From the NCBI GenBank assembly GCA_910579285.1, contig CAJTTT010000001.1, positions 205,915 to 269,914 of the forward strand: a DNA stretch of 64,000 bases, read 5' to 3'. The notes below the pieces were generated by a model, which was given only the letters and a program-made list of their open reading frames with translations, made no database searches and was not told the origin of the DNA. Shown piece by piece: positions 27,707 through 37,756 of this stretch. The position numbers and the translations under genes are program-made. Each line of letters starts with the position of its first letter. Position 1 is the stretch's first letter. Origin of the DNA: an uncultured Lachnospiraceae bacterium (lineage in GTDB: Bacteria > Bacillota > Clostridia > Lachnospirales > Lachnospiraceae).

Positions 27707-30700
27707 ATGAGAGCATTGCTTGCCCCCCTTTCGGAGCTGGGGGAATATGAAGAGATCCGGGAGCTGCTTGCAAGAGGAAAGACTTCCGCCGCACTGAGCG
27801 GCTGTGCAGATTCCCAAAAACTGCATATGATTTACGGGCTGGGAGAGGGCTTTCGCCGAAAGCTGATTATTACATTCAATGATCTGCGGGCAAAGGAACT
27901 GTACGAGGATTACCAATTTTATGACAGAAATGTCATGTTGTATCCTGCGAAAGACCTTATTTTCTTTCAGGCGGACATCCACGGCAACCAGCTTACAAAG
28001 GAGCGGATCAAAGTTCTGCGCAGAATGGCGGAGGGTGTGCCGCTCACCGTAGTTACCACATTCGACGCACTGATGGCGCCGCAGGTGTCTCTGGAAGACT
28101 GGAGCAGGCATGTGATTTCCATAAGCAGGCAGGCGCCTGTGGAAGAACATGAACTGGCGGTCGCTCTGGCGGGGCTTGGCTATGAGCGGTGCGACCAGGT
28201 GGAGGAGCCGGGGCAGTTCAGCATCCGGGGCGGCATTGTCGATATTTTTGACTTGACGGAAGAAAATCCGTACAGGGTCGAGCTGTGGGGGGATGAGGTG
28301 GAGTCAATCCGCAGCTTTGACGTTCTGAGCCAGCGCTCCATTGAGAAGCTGGAGGCGGTGTCCATCTATCCGGCCACAGAGCTTATTCTGTCGAAAGACG
28401 AGCTTGCGGCGGGTCTGAAAAAGATTCAAAAAGAGGCGAAAAAGCAGGCGGAAACGCTCAGAAAGATGATGAAGACCGAGGAGGCGCACCGCATCGAGGT
28501 GCAGACACGGGAGCTTGCGGAGACGCTTCTGGAGCTTGGCATTTCCTACAATGCGATCAATCTGGACAGCTATGTGCGCTATTTTTACCCGGAGACCGCT
28601 TCCTTTGCGGATTGTTTTGCCGGGGAGAAGGCATGTGTGTTTCTGGATGAGCCTCTGCGGATCAAAGAGCATGTGAGCGCGGTGGAACTGGAATTTCGGG
28701 AGAGCATGGCGCACCGGGCGGAGAAGGGGTATATTCTGCCGGGACAGATGGATGTCCTGTTTTCTTCGGCATCGGTGGCAGCAGGTCTGGAAAACCGCCG
28801 GGTTGTGAGCCTTTCCTCGATGGAAGGGAAAAATCCGCTTGTGAAGGCGGAGCATAAGTTTGCCGTGCAGGCGAGGAGCCTTCCTTCTTACAATAACAGC
28901 TTTGAGGCGCTGGTAAAGGATTTGAAAAATTACAAGAAAAAAGGCTACCGCATTCTGCTGCTTTCCGGGTCGAGAACGCGCGCCAAACGGCTGGCGGAGG
29001 ATCTGCGGGATCAGGAGTTGAACGCCTTTTATTCGGAAGACCCCATGCGTGAGGTTCAGCCGGGGGAAGTGATGACGGCTTACGGGAGAGTCCGCAAGGG
29101 CTTTGAATATCCGCTTCTGCAGTTTATGGTGATTGCGGAGAGCGATATTTTTGGCGCACAGAAGAAGAAAAAGAGAAAGAAAAAAGTATATGAAGGACAG
29201 AAGATCAACAACTTTAATGATCTGAAAGTGGGAGACTATGTGGTGCACGAGAGCCACGGCCTGGGGATTTATCAGGGCATTGAAAAAGTGGAAGTGGAAC
29301 ATGTGGTGAAAGACTACATGAAGATATCCTACCGGGACGGCGGCGTTCTCTATGTGCTGGCGACAGGTCTTGACGTGATCCAGAAATATGCATCGGCAGA
29401 CGGCGGCACAAAGCCTAAGCTGAACAAGCTCGGGACACAGGAATGGGCCAGAACCAAGTCCAAAGTGCGCACGGCGGTGGAGGAGATCGCTGGGGATCTG
29501 GTGCAGCTTTACGCTGCCAGACAGAACGGAAAAGGGTACTGCTACGGGCCGGATACGGTCTGGCAGAGGGAGTTCGAGGAGATGTTTCCCTTTGAGGAGA
29601 CGGAGGATCAGGTGCTGGCTATTGCGGCGGCCAAGGAGGACATGGAAAGCGAAAAAATCATGGACCGCCTTGTCTGCGGAGACGTAGGTTATGGCAAGAC
29701 CGAGATCGCCATCCGCGCGGCGTTTAAAGCGGTGCAGGAAAATAAGCAGGTGGTCTATCTGGTGCCCACCACCATTCTGGCCCAGCAGCATTATCACACC
29801 TTTGTGCAGAGAATGAAGGACTTCCCTGTGCGGGTTGACCTGCTTTCCCGGTTCCGCACGGCCGCGGAGCAGAAAAAGACGATCACGGACTTAAAGAAGG
29901 GTATGGTGGATATTGTGATCGGCACGCACCGCGTGCTCTCCGCAGATGTGGAATACAAAGATCTGGGACTTCTGATCATTGACGAGGAGCAGCGTTTTGG
30001 CGTTGCCCACAAGGAAAAGATTAAGAAACTGAAGGAAAATGTGGATGTGCTGACCCTGACGGCAACGCCCATTCCGCGGACGCTTCACATGAGTCTGGTG
30101 GGCATACGGGATATGAGTGTGCTGGAGGAGGCACCGGAGGACAGGCTGCCGATTCAGACCTTTGTCTGCGAATATAACGAGGAGATGGTCAGAGAGGCCA
30201 TTGTCAGGGAGCTTGCCAGGGAGGGACAGGTTTACTACGTCTATAACCGGGTCAACAATATCGCGGATGTGGCGGCGGCCATCGGAGACCTGGTCCCGGA
30301 GGCCAATGTGGCGTTCGCCCACGGCCAGATGAAGGAAGCGGAGCTGGAGCGGATCATGTTTGATTTCGTGAACGGGGAGATTGATGTGCTGGTGTCCACC
30401 ACCATCATTGAGACAGGGCTGGACATCTCCAATGTAAATACCATCATCATTCACGACTCGGATCAGATGGGATTATCCCAGCTCTATCAGCTCAGAGGCC
30501 GTGTGGGGCGTTCCAATCGGACGGCTTACGCTTTCCTCATGTATAAACGGGATAAGGTACTCAAGGAGGTGGCGGAGAAGCGGCTTGAGGCTATCCGGGA
30601 ATTTACGGAATTGGGAAGCGGCTTTAAGATTGCCATGCGCGATCTGGAGATCCGCGGCGTGGGCAGTCTTCTCGGCAAGAGCCAGCATGGCCATATGCAG

Positions 30701-31246
30701 GCAGTGGGGTATGATCTCTACTGCAAGATGTTAAACGAGGCTGTCAAGACGAAGAAGGGCATTTCCGTGATAGAGGACTTCAATACCCTTGTGGATCTGG
30801 ATGTGGACGCTTATATTCCGCCTTCCTATATTGTGAATGAGGTGCAGAAGCTGGATATCTATAAGCGGATTGCGGGGATTGAGAACGAGCGGGAGTGCGA
30901 TGATATGCGGGAGGAGCTTCTCGACCGCTTCGGTCAGATTCCGAAGTCGGTGGGAAATCTTCTTCGGATTGCGCTGATCCGTTCCCATGCCCACAGGCTG
31001 TATATGCCTGAGGTGAAGGGCAAAAACGAGAGGATCAGCTTTACCCTGCGGCCGGACGCGCCGATCCGGGTGGAAAATATTCCACTTCTCATAGCAGATT
31101 ACGGTGGGAGACTGCGGTTTGATCCGAAGGGAGATCCTACCTTTTACCTGCATTACAGAAAATGCGGGGTGATTGAGAAGGACGAGGAAACGCTGCTTAC
31201 TTTGACGCGGGATGCGCTTTCGAGGATGGAGGAGATGCTGGTGTGA
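27707..31246 (+). CDS. mfd: Transcription-repair coupling factor Mfd
   Basis: 1179-residue DNA translocase that removes stalled RNA polymerase and recruits UvrA. A UvrB-like N-terminal module, an RNA-polymerase interaction domain (VGDYVVHESHGLGIYQGIEK), and RecG-like motor motifs are present: Walker A CGDVGYGKTEIA, DEEQRFGV, TATPIPRTLHMS, and QLRGRVGRSNR. The C-terminal TRCF domain completes the usual length. AAAGAGG lies before the ATG. Confidence 0.98.
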   Translation: MRALLAPLSELGEYEEIRELLARGKTSAALSGCADSQKLHMIYGLGEGFRRKLIITFNDLRAKELYEDYQFYDRNVMLYPAKDLIFFQADIHGNQLTKERIKVLRRMAEGVPLTVVTTFDALMAPQVSLEDWSRHVISISRQAPVEEHELAVALAGLGYERCDQVEEPGQFSIRGGIVDIFDLTEENPYRVELWGDEVESIRSFDVLSQRSIEKLEAVSIYPATELILSKDELAAGLKKIQKEAKKQAETLRKMMKTEEAHRIEVQTRELAETLLELGISYNAINLDSYVRYFYPETASFADCFAGEKACVFLDEPLRIKEHVSAVELEFRESMAHRAEKGYILPGQMDVLFSSASVAAGLENRRVVSLSSMEGKNPLVKAEHKFAVQARSLPSYNNSFEALVKDLKNYKKKGYRILLLSGSRTRAKRLAEDLRDQELNAFYSEDPMREVQPGEVMTAYGRVRKGFEYPLLQFMVIAESDIFGAQKKKKRKKKVYEGQKINNFNDLKVGDYVVHESHGLGIYQGIEKVEVEHVVKDYMKISYRDGGVLYVLATGLDVIQKYASADGGTKPKLNKLGTQEWARTKSKVRTAVEEIAGDLVQLYAARQNGKGYCYGPDTVWQREFEEMFPFEETEDQVLAIAAAKEDMESEKIMDRLVCGDVGYGKTEIAIRAAFKAVQENKQVVYLVPTTILAQQHYHTFVQRMKDFPVRVDLLSRFRTAAEQKKTITDLKKGMVDIVIGTHRVLSADVEYKDLGLLIIDEEQRFGVAHKEKIKKLKENVDVLTLTATPIPRTLHMSLVGIRDMSVLEEAPEDRLPIQTFVCEYNEEMVREAIVRELAREGQVYYVYNRVNNIADVAAAIGDLVPEANVAFAHGQMKEAELERIMFDFVNGEIDVLVSTTIIETGLDISNVNTIIIHDSDQMGLSQLYQLRGRVGRSNRTAYAFLMYKRDKVLKEVAEKRLEAIREFTELGSGFKIAMRDLEIRGVGSLLGKSQHGHMQAVGYDLYCKMLNEAVKTKKGISVIEDFNTLVDLDVDAYIPPSYIVNEVQKLDIYKRIAGIENERECDDMREELLDRFGQIPKSVGNLLRIALIRSHAHRLYMPEVKGKNERISFTLRPDAPIRVENIPLLIADYGGRLRFDPKGDPTFYLHYRKCGVIEKDEETLLTLTRDALSRMEEMLV

Positions 31247-31317
31247 TCGTGCTCGGGCACGGCTCATACCTCAACCTCACATGATAGAATAGTATCAATA
31301 TATGATAGTGTTCGGGA

Positions 31318-31346
31318 TTGTTTTTGGTGATTTCTGCGAGTATTGT
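31318..31346 (+). promoter_or_regulatory. Candidate promoter of the GH13 gene
   Basis: TTGTTT (31318-31323) and TATTGT (31341-31346) are 17 bases apart. The resulting leader contains a 7-bp hairpin, GGGAACG/CGTTCCC (31365-31382, GGTG loop), flanked by two copies of AGATAACA. Confidence 0.45.
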
Positions 31347-31418
31347 GTTGGAAAAGAGATAACAGGGAACGGGTGCGTTCCCAGAAAAAAGATAACACAG
31401 ATAGAGGAGGAACCTATT

Positions 31419-32963
31419 ATGGCAGGCAGACCGAACTGGCTCAACACAGCAATTTTTTATGAAATTTATCCGCAGTCCTTTAATGACACCAACGCTGACG
31501 GCATTGGTGATATACAGGGCATCATTGAAAAACTGGATTATATTAAGGAGCTTGGCTGTAATGCCCTCTGGCTGAATCCCTGCTTCCAGTCGCCGTTTTA
31601 TGACGCGGGTTATGACGTGGAGGACTATTTTACGGTTGCGCCCCGCTACGGGACGAATGAGGATCTGGTGAGGCTCTTCAAGGAGGCGCACAAGAGGGAT
31701 ATGCATGTGCTTCTGGATCTTGTGCCGGGACACACTTCGGTGAATCACAAATGGTTCAGAGAGTCCATGAAGGCGGAGAGAAACGACTATACGGACCGCT
31801 ATGTATGGACGGACAGTACTTGGGAGGCGCCGGACGGGATGTGCGCGCTTAAAGGAATTTCGGAGCGTGTGGGCGCGTGCGGGGTCAATTTCTTCTCCCA
31901 TCAGCCGGCCCTGAACTATGGCTATTACAAGCCAGACCCCGAGAAAAAATGGCAGCAGGCAATGGATGCGCCGGGGCCTCTGGCTACGAGAGAGGCGATG
32001 AAAGAAGTGATGCGCTTCTGGCTTCAGGCTGGCTGTGACGGATTCCGCGTGGATATGGCGGGCTCTCTTGTGAAGAACGACGAGGACAGCAAGGGGACGA
32101 TCAAACTCTGGCAGGATATCAGGGCTTTCCTGGATCAGGAATTTCCTGCTGCGGTGATGGTTTCCGAGTGGGGCGAGCCGGATAAGTCTCTGGCAGGCGG
32201 TTTTCACATGGATTTCCTGCTGCATTTCGGGCCTTCCCATTACAACGACCTGTTCCGCTGTGAGGAACCCTGGTTTTCCAGAAGAGGGAAGGGAGAAATC
32301 GGTGCGTTCTGGGAGAAATACAAGGAGAGCTACGAGAAATCCTGCGGCGGCCTGATCTGTATTCCTTCCGGCAATCACGACATGGACAGACTGGCAAGAC
32401 GGCTTGACAAAGAGGAGATGAAGCTGGCTTTTGCGTTCCTTCTGACCATGCCCGGCGCGCCTTTCATCTATTACGGCGATGAGATCGGGATGCGGTATGT
32501 GGAAGACCTGCACTCGGTGGAGGGCGGCTATGAGCGGACGGGATCCCGTTCTCCCATGCAGTGGGACGCTTCCTTAAATGCCGGTTTTTCTGCGGCGAAG
32601 CCTGATATGCTCTATGTGGCGCAGGACAGCGCTTCGGACCGTCCTACCGTGGAGGCACAGATCGGGGATGCGGATTCCCTTTACAGTGAGGTGAAGCGTC
32701 TGATTGCATTCAGACAATCCCACGAGGCGCTTCGAAACGACGGGGAAATTGAATTTTTACGGGAAGACAATTACCCACTTGCATTTGTGCGCAAAACCGA
32801 AAACGAGAAACTGCTTGTGATCATCAACCCCTCAGATCGGAAACAGCCCTTAAGCGTTGACGTAAAACCCGGCGAAGCGCTCTACACGATTGGGGGTAAG
32901 CTCGAAGGGGCTGAGGGAGGTTTTGCGGCTGCTCCCTGTTCAGCGGGAATTTACCGTATATAG
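31419..32963 (+). CDS. GH13 alpha-glucosidase/alpha-amylase-family enzyme
   Basis: 514 residues from ATG 31419 (GGAGGAA upstream). Intracellular, with no signal peptide. The (beta/alpha)8 barrel motifs are visible: DLVPGHTS (region I), DGFRVDMAG with the Asp nucleophile, VSEWGEPD with the acid/base Glu, and PSGNHDMDR with the third Asp. GADKI-like calcium features are not evident. The overall pattern (NTAIFYEIYPQSFNDTNADG) is close to trehalose-synthase-like and alpha-1,4/1,6-glucosidase subfamilies. It could act on maltodextrins or glycogen products, in keeping with glgC-glgD nearby. Confidence 0.9.
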   Translation: MAGRPNWLNTAIFYEIYPQSFNDTNADGIGDIQGIIEKLDYIKELGCNALWLNPCFQSPFYDAGYDVEDYFTVAPRYGTNEDLVRLFKEAHKRDMHVLLDLVPGHTSVNHKWFRESMKAERNDYTDRYVWTDSTWEAPDGMCALKGISERVGACGVNFFSHQPALNYGYYKPDPEKKWQQAMDAPGPLATREAMKEVMRFWLQAGCDGFRVDMAGSLVKNDEDSKGTIKLWQDIRAFLDQEFPAAVMVSEWGEPDKSLAGGFHMDFLLHFGPSHYNDLFRCEEPWFSRRGKGEIGAFWEKYKESYEKSCGGLICIPSGNHDMDRLARRLDKEEMKLAFAFLLTMPGAPFIYYGDEIGMRYVEDLHSVEGGYERTGSRSPMQWDASLNAGFSAAKPDMLYVAQDSASDRPTVEAQIGDADSLYSEVKRLIAFRQSHEALRNDGEIEFLREDNYPLAFVRKTENEKLLVIINPSDRKQPLSVDVKPGEALYTIGGKLEGAEGGFAAAPCSAGIYRI

Positions 32964-32995
32964 GAAGCAGATAATGGGAAACTTATGCTTCTTCA

Positions 32996-33024
32996 TGGAT
33001 TTGTTCTTGGCGCTGTGGTATAAT
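32996..33024 (+). promoter_or_regulatory. Candidate promoter of the GGDEF gene
   Basis: An extended -10, TGGTATAAT (TATAAT at 33019-33024), has a poor -35 (TGGATT) 17 bases upstream. A hairpin AGGCAG/CTGCCT follows in the leader. Confidence 0.5.
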
Positions 33025-33129
33025 TAGCGCAGTTTAGGCAGTCTTGACAGGCTGCCTTCCAAAAGATGCTCATTGATCGGTTTACCAGTGGACATGAGAG
33101 AACAGACCGTTAAAGGAGAAAAGGCATAG

Positions 33130-34467
33130 ATGGAACCTGTCTGGGAATTTTTTGAAAATATGAACGAACTGGTCTACGTTGCGGACGTGGACACTTATGA
33201 ATTTATCTATATGAATCAGAGGGCGCTCGCGATCTGCGGACTCACTTCCCTGGAACAGACAAGAGGAAAGAAGTGCTACGAGGTATTGCAGAATGCCTCC
33301 GCGCCCTGCGAGATCTGCAATAACAGAGAGCTTTGTCCGGGTCAGTTTAAGGAGTGGCGCTATTACAATCCTGTCTACAACCGGCATATGCTGGTGAAGG
33401 ATACTGTCATAGAGAGGGACGGGAGACGGCTGCGCATAGAGATAGCCATTGATATCAGTGCGGAAACCAAGCACAATGAGGTCATCCGCGACTATCAGAA
33501 CAGAGAGGCGCTGATCAATGAAGCGCTGCGGACCGCGATGCAGGCATCTGACCCGGATGTTTCTTTAAAGATCGCGATTGAGTATCTCGGCAAGGCGCTG
33601 GGCGGTGAGAGAGTCTATATTTTTGAGAAAAATGCGGCGGGCCATGATGACAATACCTACGAGTGGGTAGCAAACGGTGTGACCCCGCAGAAGGATAATC
33701 TGCAGAATCTTCCGCCGGAAGTCTGCGATGGGTGGTATCGCGTCTTTTCGGAAGACAAGTGTGTGGTAATTAAGGATATCGAAGATATCAGGACAAAGAA
33801 TCCGCTTCAATATGAGATATTGAAACAGCAGGACATTTTTTCAGTCACGGTGGTGCCGCTGTATGAAGACAGCAGGGTGATTGGATTTTACGGGGTGGAT
33901 AATCCGCCGGCTGCGTCTCTGCAGTACATATCCGAATTGCTGCAGATCATGGGGCATTTCATTGAATCCCTGCTGAAAATGCGCAACCTGGTCAGAAATC
34001 TGCAGCGGATGTCCTATCTGGACCAGCTGACCCAGATCGGAAACCGTTACGCTATGGAGGCGTATACGAAGAATATGTGCCCGGAGGAGAGCATGGGAAT
34101 CGTTTACGGTGATATCACGGGCTTAAAGCGGGTGAACGATGCCGAAGGGCATGCGGCGGGGGATCGTCTGATCTGTTCTTCCTGTGCCTGCATGAAAGCG
34201 GCTTTTGGGGATGCTTACAAGCTGTTCCGTATCGGGGGCGACGAACTGCTGGCGATTTGTGTAGGCATCAGCGAGGCGGATTTTCAGGAGAGAGTCGGAA
34301 AACTGAAAGAAATTATGGCGGAGTCTTCCGTCAATATGGCAGTGGGCGCAGACTGGAAGAGCAGCAACACTGCCGGGATCGGCGCGGTGCTGGCGGCAGC
34401 GGAGGCGCGGATGTACGAGGATAAGGCGGATTATTACCGAAAGGCCGGTATTGACAGAAGAAGATAA
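33130..34467 (+). CDS. PAS-GAF-GGDEF signalling protein, likely diguanylate cyclase
   Basis: 445 residues and cytosolic. An N-terminal PAS domain (about 1-120) contains a cysteine cluster (CEICNNRELC) of the kind seen in PAS domains that bind metal or sense redox. A GAF-like domain follows (about 140-285), then the GGDEF domain with DITGLKRVNDAEGHAAGD and the active loop RIGGDELL. The last residue of the GGDEF motif is Leu rather than Phe, which is usually tolerated. No EAL domain is present. The product would be cyclic di-GMP; no c-di-GMP riboswitch is seen in the window. Confidence 0.88.
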   Translation: MEPVWEFFENMNELVYVADVDTYEFIYMNQRALAICGLTSLEQTRGKKCYEVLQNASAPCEICNNRELCPGQFKEWRYYNPVYNRHMLVKDTVIERDGRRLRIEIAIDISAETKHNEVIRDYQNREALINEALRTAMQASDPDVSLKIAIEYLGKALGGERVYIFEKNAAGHDDNTYEWVANGVTPQKDNLQNLPPEVCDGWYRVFSEDKCVVIKDIEDIRTKNPLQYEILKQQDIFSVTVVPLYEDSRVIGFYGVDNPPAASLQYISELLQIMGHFIESLLKMRNLVRNLQRMSYLDQLTQIGNRYAMEAYTKNMCPEESMGIVYGDITGLKRVNDAEGHAAGDRLICSSCACMKAAFGDAYKLFRIGGDELLAICVGISEADFQERVGKLKEIMAESSVNMAVGADWKSSNTAGIGAVLAAAEARMYEDKADYYRKAGIDRRR

Positions 34468-34516
34468 GCGTCCCACAAATATTGGGCACAACACAAGCGT
34501 GGCGAGGATGGCACAG

Positions 34517-35446
34517 ATGAACCGTATTTATACCGTAACCTTAAATCCGTCTCTGGATTATACCGTGTCAGTGGAAAATTTCAGACTGGGCTGCACCAAC
34601 CGCACAGAGACAGAGTGTCTGACCGTGGGCGGCAAAGGGATCAATGTGTCCACCGTGCTGCATCATCTGGGACTGGAGAGCACAGCCCTTGGCTTTGTGG
34701 CAGGATTTACCGGGCGGGAGGCGGCGGCGCAGCTTACGGCGCGGGGCATAGGGAACGGCCTGATCTTTTTGGATGAGGGGCTTACCCGGATCAATGTGAA
34801 ACTGCAGTCGGTGGAGGGAACGGAGATCAACGGACAGGGGCCGGATATTGCAGCGGAGAAGTATGCGCTGTTGGAAGAGCGGCTCTCAGCGCTTGCCGCG
34901 GGCGATGTGCTGTTTTTGTCCGGGAGTATTCCTGCATCCCTGCCGGAAGATACTTACCTGCGCATGATGGGGAAACTGGCAGCCGGGGTTTTGACGGTGG
35001 TGGATGTATCTGGGGAAGGGCTTGTGAAGGCGCTGTCCATGCATCCGTTTCTGATCAAACCAAATCAGCACGAGCTTGGTGAAATTTTCGGCGTGACCCT
35101 CACGGACAGAGCGTCTGTCCTTCCCTACGCAGAAAAACTGCAGGAGATGGGAGCGCGCAATGTGCTTGTGTCTCTGGCGGGACAGGGCGCGGTGCTTCTG
35201 GCGGAGGACGGCAGTGTGTCTGAGTCCCCTGTACCTGAGGGAAAGCTGATAAACGGCGTTGGCGCGGGAGATTCAATGGCGGCAGGCTTTGTGGCCGGGT
35301 GGCTTGAAAAACAGGATTACAGTCACGCCTTTTATATGGGCATGGCGGCCGGGAGCGCGACTGCCTTTTCGGAGGGATTGGCTTCGGGCGCGCATATCCA
35401 TGAACTTTATGACAGAATTGTGGCGGATCATACTGACAAAATATAA
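34517..35446 (+). CDS. PfkB-family 1-phosphofructokinase
   Basis: 309 residues from ATG 34517, where the homologous N-terminus MNRIYTVTLNPSLDYTV begins; an in-frame ATG at 34508 and an ORF start at 34451 inside the GGDEF gene are less likely. PfkB signatures are TVGGKGINVSTVL and NGVGAGDSMAAGF with the catalytic Asp. The closest role is phosphorylation of fructose 1-phosphate (FruK) or tagatose 6-phosphate. No PTS fructose permease or DeoR regulator is adjacent, so the substrate is uncertain. Confidence 0.88.
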   Translation: MNRIYTVTLNPSLDYTVSVENFRLGCTNRTETECLTVGGKGINVSTVLHHLGLESTALGFVAGFTGREAAAQLTARGIGNGLIFLDEGLTRINVKLQSVEGTEINGQGPDIAAEKYALLEERLSALAAGDVLFLSGSIPASLPEDTYLRMMGKLAAGVLTVVDVSGEGLVKALSMHPFLIKPNQHELGEIFGVTLTDRASVLPYAEKLQEMGARNVLVSLAGQGAVLLAEDGSVSESPVPEGKLINGVGAGDSMAAGFVAGWLEKQDYSHAFYMGMAAGSATAFSEGLASGAHIHELYDRIVADHTDKI

Positions 35447-35492
35447 GAAAAGGGAAAACGGCTGCGCTTCACTGGCAGTGATGCGGCTCTGT

Positions 35493-35548
35493 TCCGGCTT
35501 TGACATGGCTATGTCTGGAAAGACTTGTTGTGACAGGGCCGGATTTTT
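35493..35548 (+). terminator. Candidate terminator after the phosphofructokinase gene
   Basis: TCCGGC (35493-35498) pairs with GCCGGA (35538-35543), followed by TTTTT. A small GACAT/ATGTC hairpin lies within the loop. The rest of the 310-base gap (35447-35756) holds a weak promoter-like pair (TTGATT at 35697 and TAAAAA at 35721, 18 apart) and no ORF I trust. Confidence 0.45.
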
Positions 35549-35756
35549 GTCTGTGTGGGACGCTGGCAGAGGTTTGGGATAAAAGAAGACGGTCGTTACA
35601 CGGAAACCGCCGTTTATGACAGAAAAAGAAGTCCGCCAAACCTCAAGCCGATATATATTACATCAGCAGGAAATCAGGCGCGAACGAAGGGAGCATTTGA
35701 TTTCACCTGATATGAAAACGTAAAAATCGGAGAGCGCGGAGGGAAGGGGCATAGAC

Positions 35757-36482
35757 ATGTTGTGGATCGCAGTGTGCGATGACGAAGTCATAGAGTGCAG
35801 CAAAATAGCGGGAAAAATCAGAAAAATTTTAGAGGAAATGAATGTTTCCTGCACGATCCGGCAGTTTTACAGCGGACGTGAATTATTGCGGTCTTTGGAA
35901 ACGTTCGATCTTATTTTTCTGGATATTATCATGGGCGGCCTGGATGGCATGAGGACAGCACAGATGGTCAGGGAGAAGGCCTTTGACAAACTGCTTGTTT
36001 TTATATCCGCCAGCCGGGATTATGTGTTTGATGCCTACGATGTGGAGGCGTTTCAGTATCTGCTAAAACCGATCGAGGATAAAAAGCTCAAAAAGGTGCT
36101 GCAGAAAGCCATCCAGAAAACGGAGCGGCAGTCAGCGGCATTTATCATTGTGAGCGTGGAACGGCAGAAGAGAAAATTTTTTTTGGATGAAATTTATTAT
36201 TTTGAAATCCGGGGGCGGATGATCGACGTCCACGGGACAGGCGGCGTGTTCAGCTATTATGGGCAGATCGGGCTTCTGGAGTCAGAACTGGAGGGAAAGG
36301 GATTTTTCCGCTGTCACAAAAGTTATCTTGTCAATTTAAAATATGTGGACATATATAACAGGCAGGAACTTGTTCTCGACAATGGAGAGCGGATCGCTAT
36401 TGCGAAGAGGCGGTATCAAATGTTTTGCGGGGAAGTATTAAAATACATGCGTAATATGGGGGGAATGTGTGATGCGGATTAA
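35757..36482 (+). CDS. LytTR-family response regulator
   Basis: 241 residues. The receiver domain (1-120) has the acidic pair in CDDE, the phosphorylated Asp in FLDIIMGG and the Lys in LLKPIED. The LytTR DNA-binding domain (about 135-235) contains YFEIRGRMIDVHGTGG and FFRCHKSYLVNLKYV. Members often control surface, bacteriocin or quorum genes. GGAGGGAAGGGG precedes the ATG. It overlaps the partner kinase gene. Confidence 0.93.
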   Translation: MLWIAVCDDEVIECSKIAGKIRKILEEMNVSCTIRQFYSGRELLRSLETFDLIFLDIIMGGLDGMRTAQMVREKAFDKLLVFISASRDYVFDAYDVEAFQYLLKPIEDKKLKKVLQKAIQKTERQSAAFIIVSVERQKRKFFLDEIYYFEIRGRMIDVHGTGGVFSYYGQIGLLESELEGKGFFRCHKSYLVNLKYVDIYNRQELVLDNGERIAIAKRRYQMFCGEVLKYMRNMGGMCDAD

Positions 36483-37635
36483 TGGACGGGCAGAACAGGC
36501 GGTGCGGGCAGCCTCCATGCTGGTGACGGTGATTACGCTGGTATCGCTGGCTGATATTTTTACAGATTCCCTGTTTTCCTGCCTGCTGTTGGTTTGGAAG
36601 CACACGGTGGGACATATTGACGTTCCCTTTTTTACGGAGGAGGAGAGTGTGTTGAGCGCCCAGATCAGCTTTGCCATAGCGGTCGTTTCGGTATATGTGA
36701 TGAGAAAGCGGATCAAGACTGTCTTTCGGGGGAAACCCTGGCGGTGGTATGCGGTATTGACGTTTCCTCTGCTTGTGGTGGAGGCGGTGATTTTTATGGC
36801 AAACTGGGGAGCGAGCCACGGTATTCTTTTTAGAAGCGGCGGTAACATGGGGCTGTATTATGATCAGATTTTCAGCTATGTCGGTTGGGGCATCCTATCG
36901 GCTTTATCCATGTTTGGGGCGGGGGTATATGTGTTCGGCATGGACCGCATCTATCTGGAACAGAAAAAGGCAGCGCAGTATCAGTCGCAGGCGGCGGTTT
37001 ATCAAATGATGGAGCAGCAGTACAGTCAGGCGGAGCGGCTGCGGCATGATTTGAAAAATCATGTGCTTGCACTTCGCGGCCTGTGGGAGGAGCGTGCGTG
37101 GGATAAACTGGGAGATTACCTGAAACGGATGGAGGACAGTGCACAGTTTGGAGCAAATGAGGAAGCCACAGGAAATCGTGCTGTAGATGCGCTTTTGTTT
37201 CAAAAAAGGAAAATGGCGGAGGATAGACAGATTGTCTGGGAGTGCGATGTGCAGATACCGAAGCAGTGCTGTATCAGCGAGTTTGACCTATGTGTCCTCT
37301 TTGGCAATATTCTGGACAATGCGGTGGAAGCCTGTATGAGACTACAGCAGGGAGAGCGGGAGGCGGGGCGGCCCTTTATCAACGTAGAGGCCCGAACTGT
37401 CAAAAAATGCTTTCTGCTGGAGGTTAGAAACAGTATGTGTGACGCCGAAAAACAGGGGAACAGATTTGTGGAAAAGGAAAATCCACAGGGGCATGGAATC
37501 GGTCTGCTGAATGTGGGAGACGTGGTGCGCGGGTACGACGGCGTTATGAACACGGAAATACAGAATGGCGTGTTTGATATTTCTGTGCTTTTGCCGATCG
37601 GGGTGTCCACATATGACATGGAACGGGTTGTTTGA
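36472..37635 (+). CDS. GHKL sensor histidine kinase, LytTR partner
   Basis: 387 residues from ATG 36472, which overlaps the regulator gene by 11 bases. About four hydrophobic segments lie in the first 165 residues, then a coiled linker. The H-box region is RLRHDLKNHV, the N-box NILDNAVEACM, and the G-box GHGIGLLNV, as in AgrC/ComD-like kinases with the HATPase_c_5 fold. The stimulus is unknown; no peptide-pheromone gene is seen next to it. Confidence 0.92.
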   Translation: MRINGRAEQAVRAASMLVTVITLVSLADIFTDSLFSCLLLVWKHTVGHIDVPFFTEEESVLSAQISFAIAVVSVYVMRKRIKTVFRGKPWRWYAVLTFPLLVVEAVIFMANWGASHGILFRSGGNMGLYYDQIFSYVGWGILSALSMFGAGVYVFGMDRIYLEQKKAAQYQSQAAVYQMMEQQYSQAERLRHDLKNHVLALRGLWEERAWDKLGDYLKRMEDSAQFGANEEATGNRAVDALLFQKRKMAEDRQIVWECDVQIPKQCCISEFDLCVLFGNILDNAVEACMRLQQGEREAGRPFINVEARTVKKCFLLEVRNSMCDAEKQGNRFVEKENPQGHGIGLLNVGDVVRGYDGVMNTEIQNGVFDISVLLPIGVSTYDMERVV

Positions 37636-37703
37636 GACAGGATGCTAAGGAGCTGCCAAATCCTTGCCGAAACAGGGGACAGAAGGATCGTCAGGAGGGC
37701 AGC

Positions 37704-37721
37704 CGCAGATTAAAATCTGCG
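37704..37721 (+). other. Palindromic hairpin before the coiled-coil gene
   Basis: GCAGATT and AATCTGC form a 7-bp stem with an AA loop (37705-37720), and flanking GGC/GCC can extend it. There is no T-run. It lies between the kinase stop and the next ribosome binding site. Confidence 0.4.
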
Positions 37722-37756
37722 CCGCCAGAGCACTGTCAGAAAAGGAGGGGCATACG

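Noticed and set aside
28304..29797. 497-codon minus-strand ORF inside mfd
   Set aside because: It lies wholly within mfd, which has complete motor motifs; composition is that of a reverse-frame shadow.
32964..33129. Cyclic di-GMP riboswitch ahead of the GGDEF gene
   Set aside because: The conserved GGGCAAACC-type core and receptor are absent; only an ordinary small hairpin is present.
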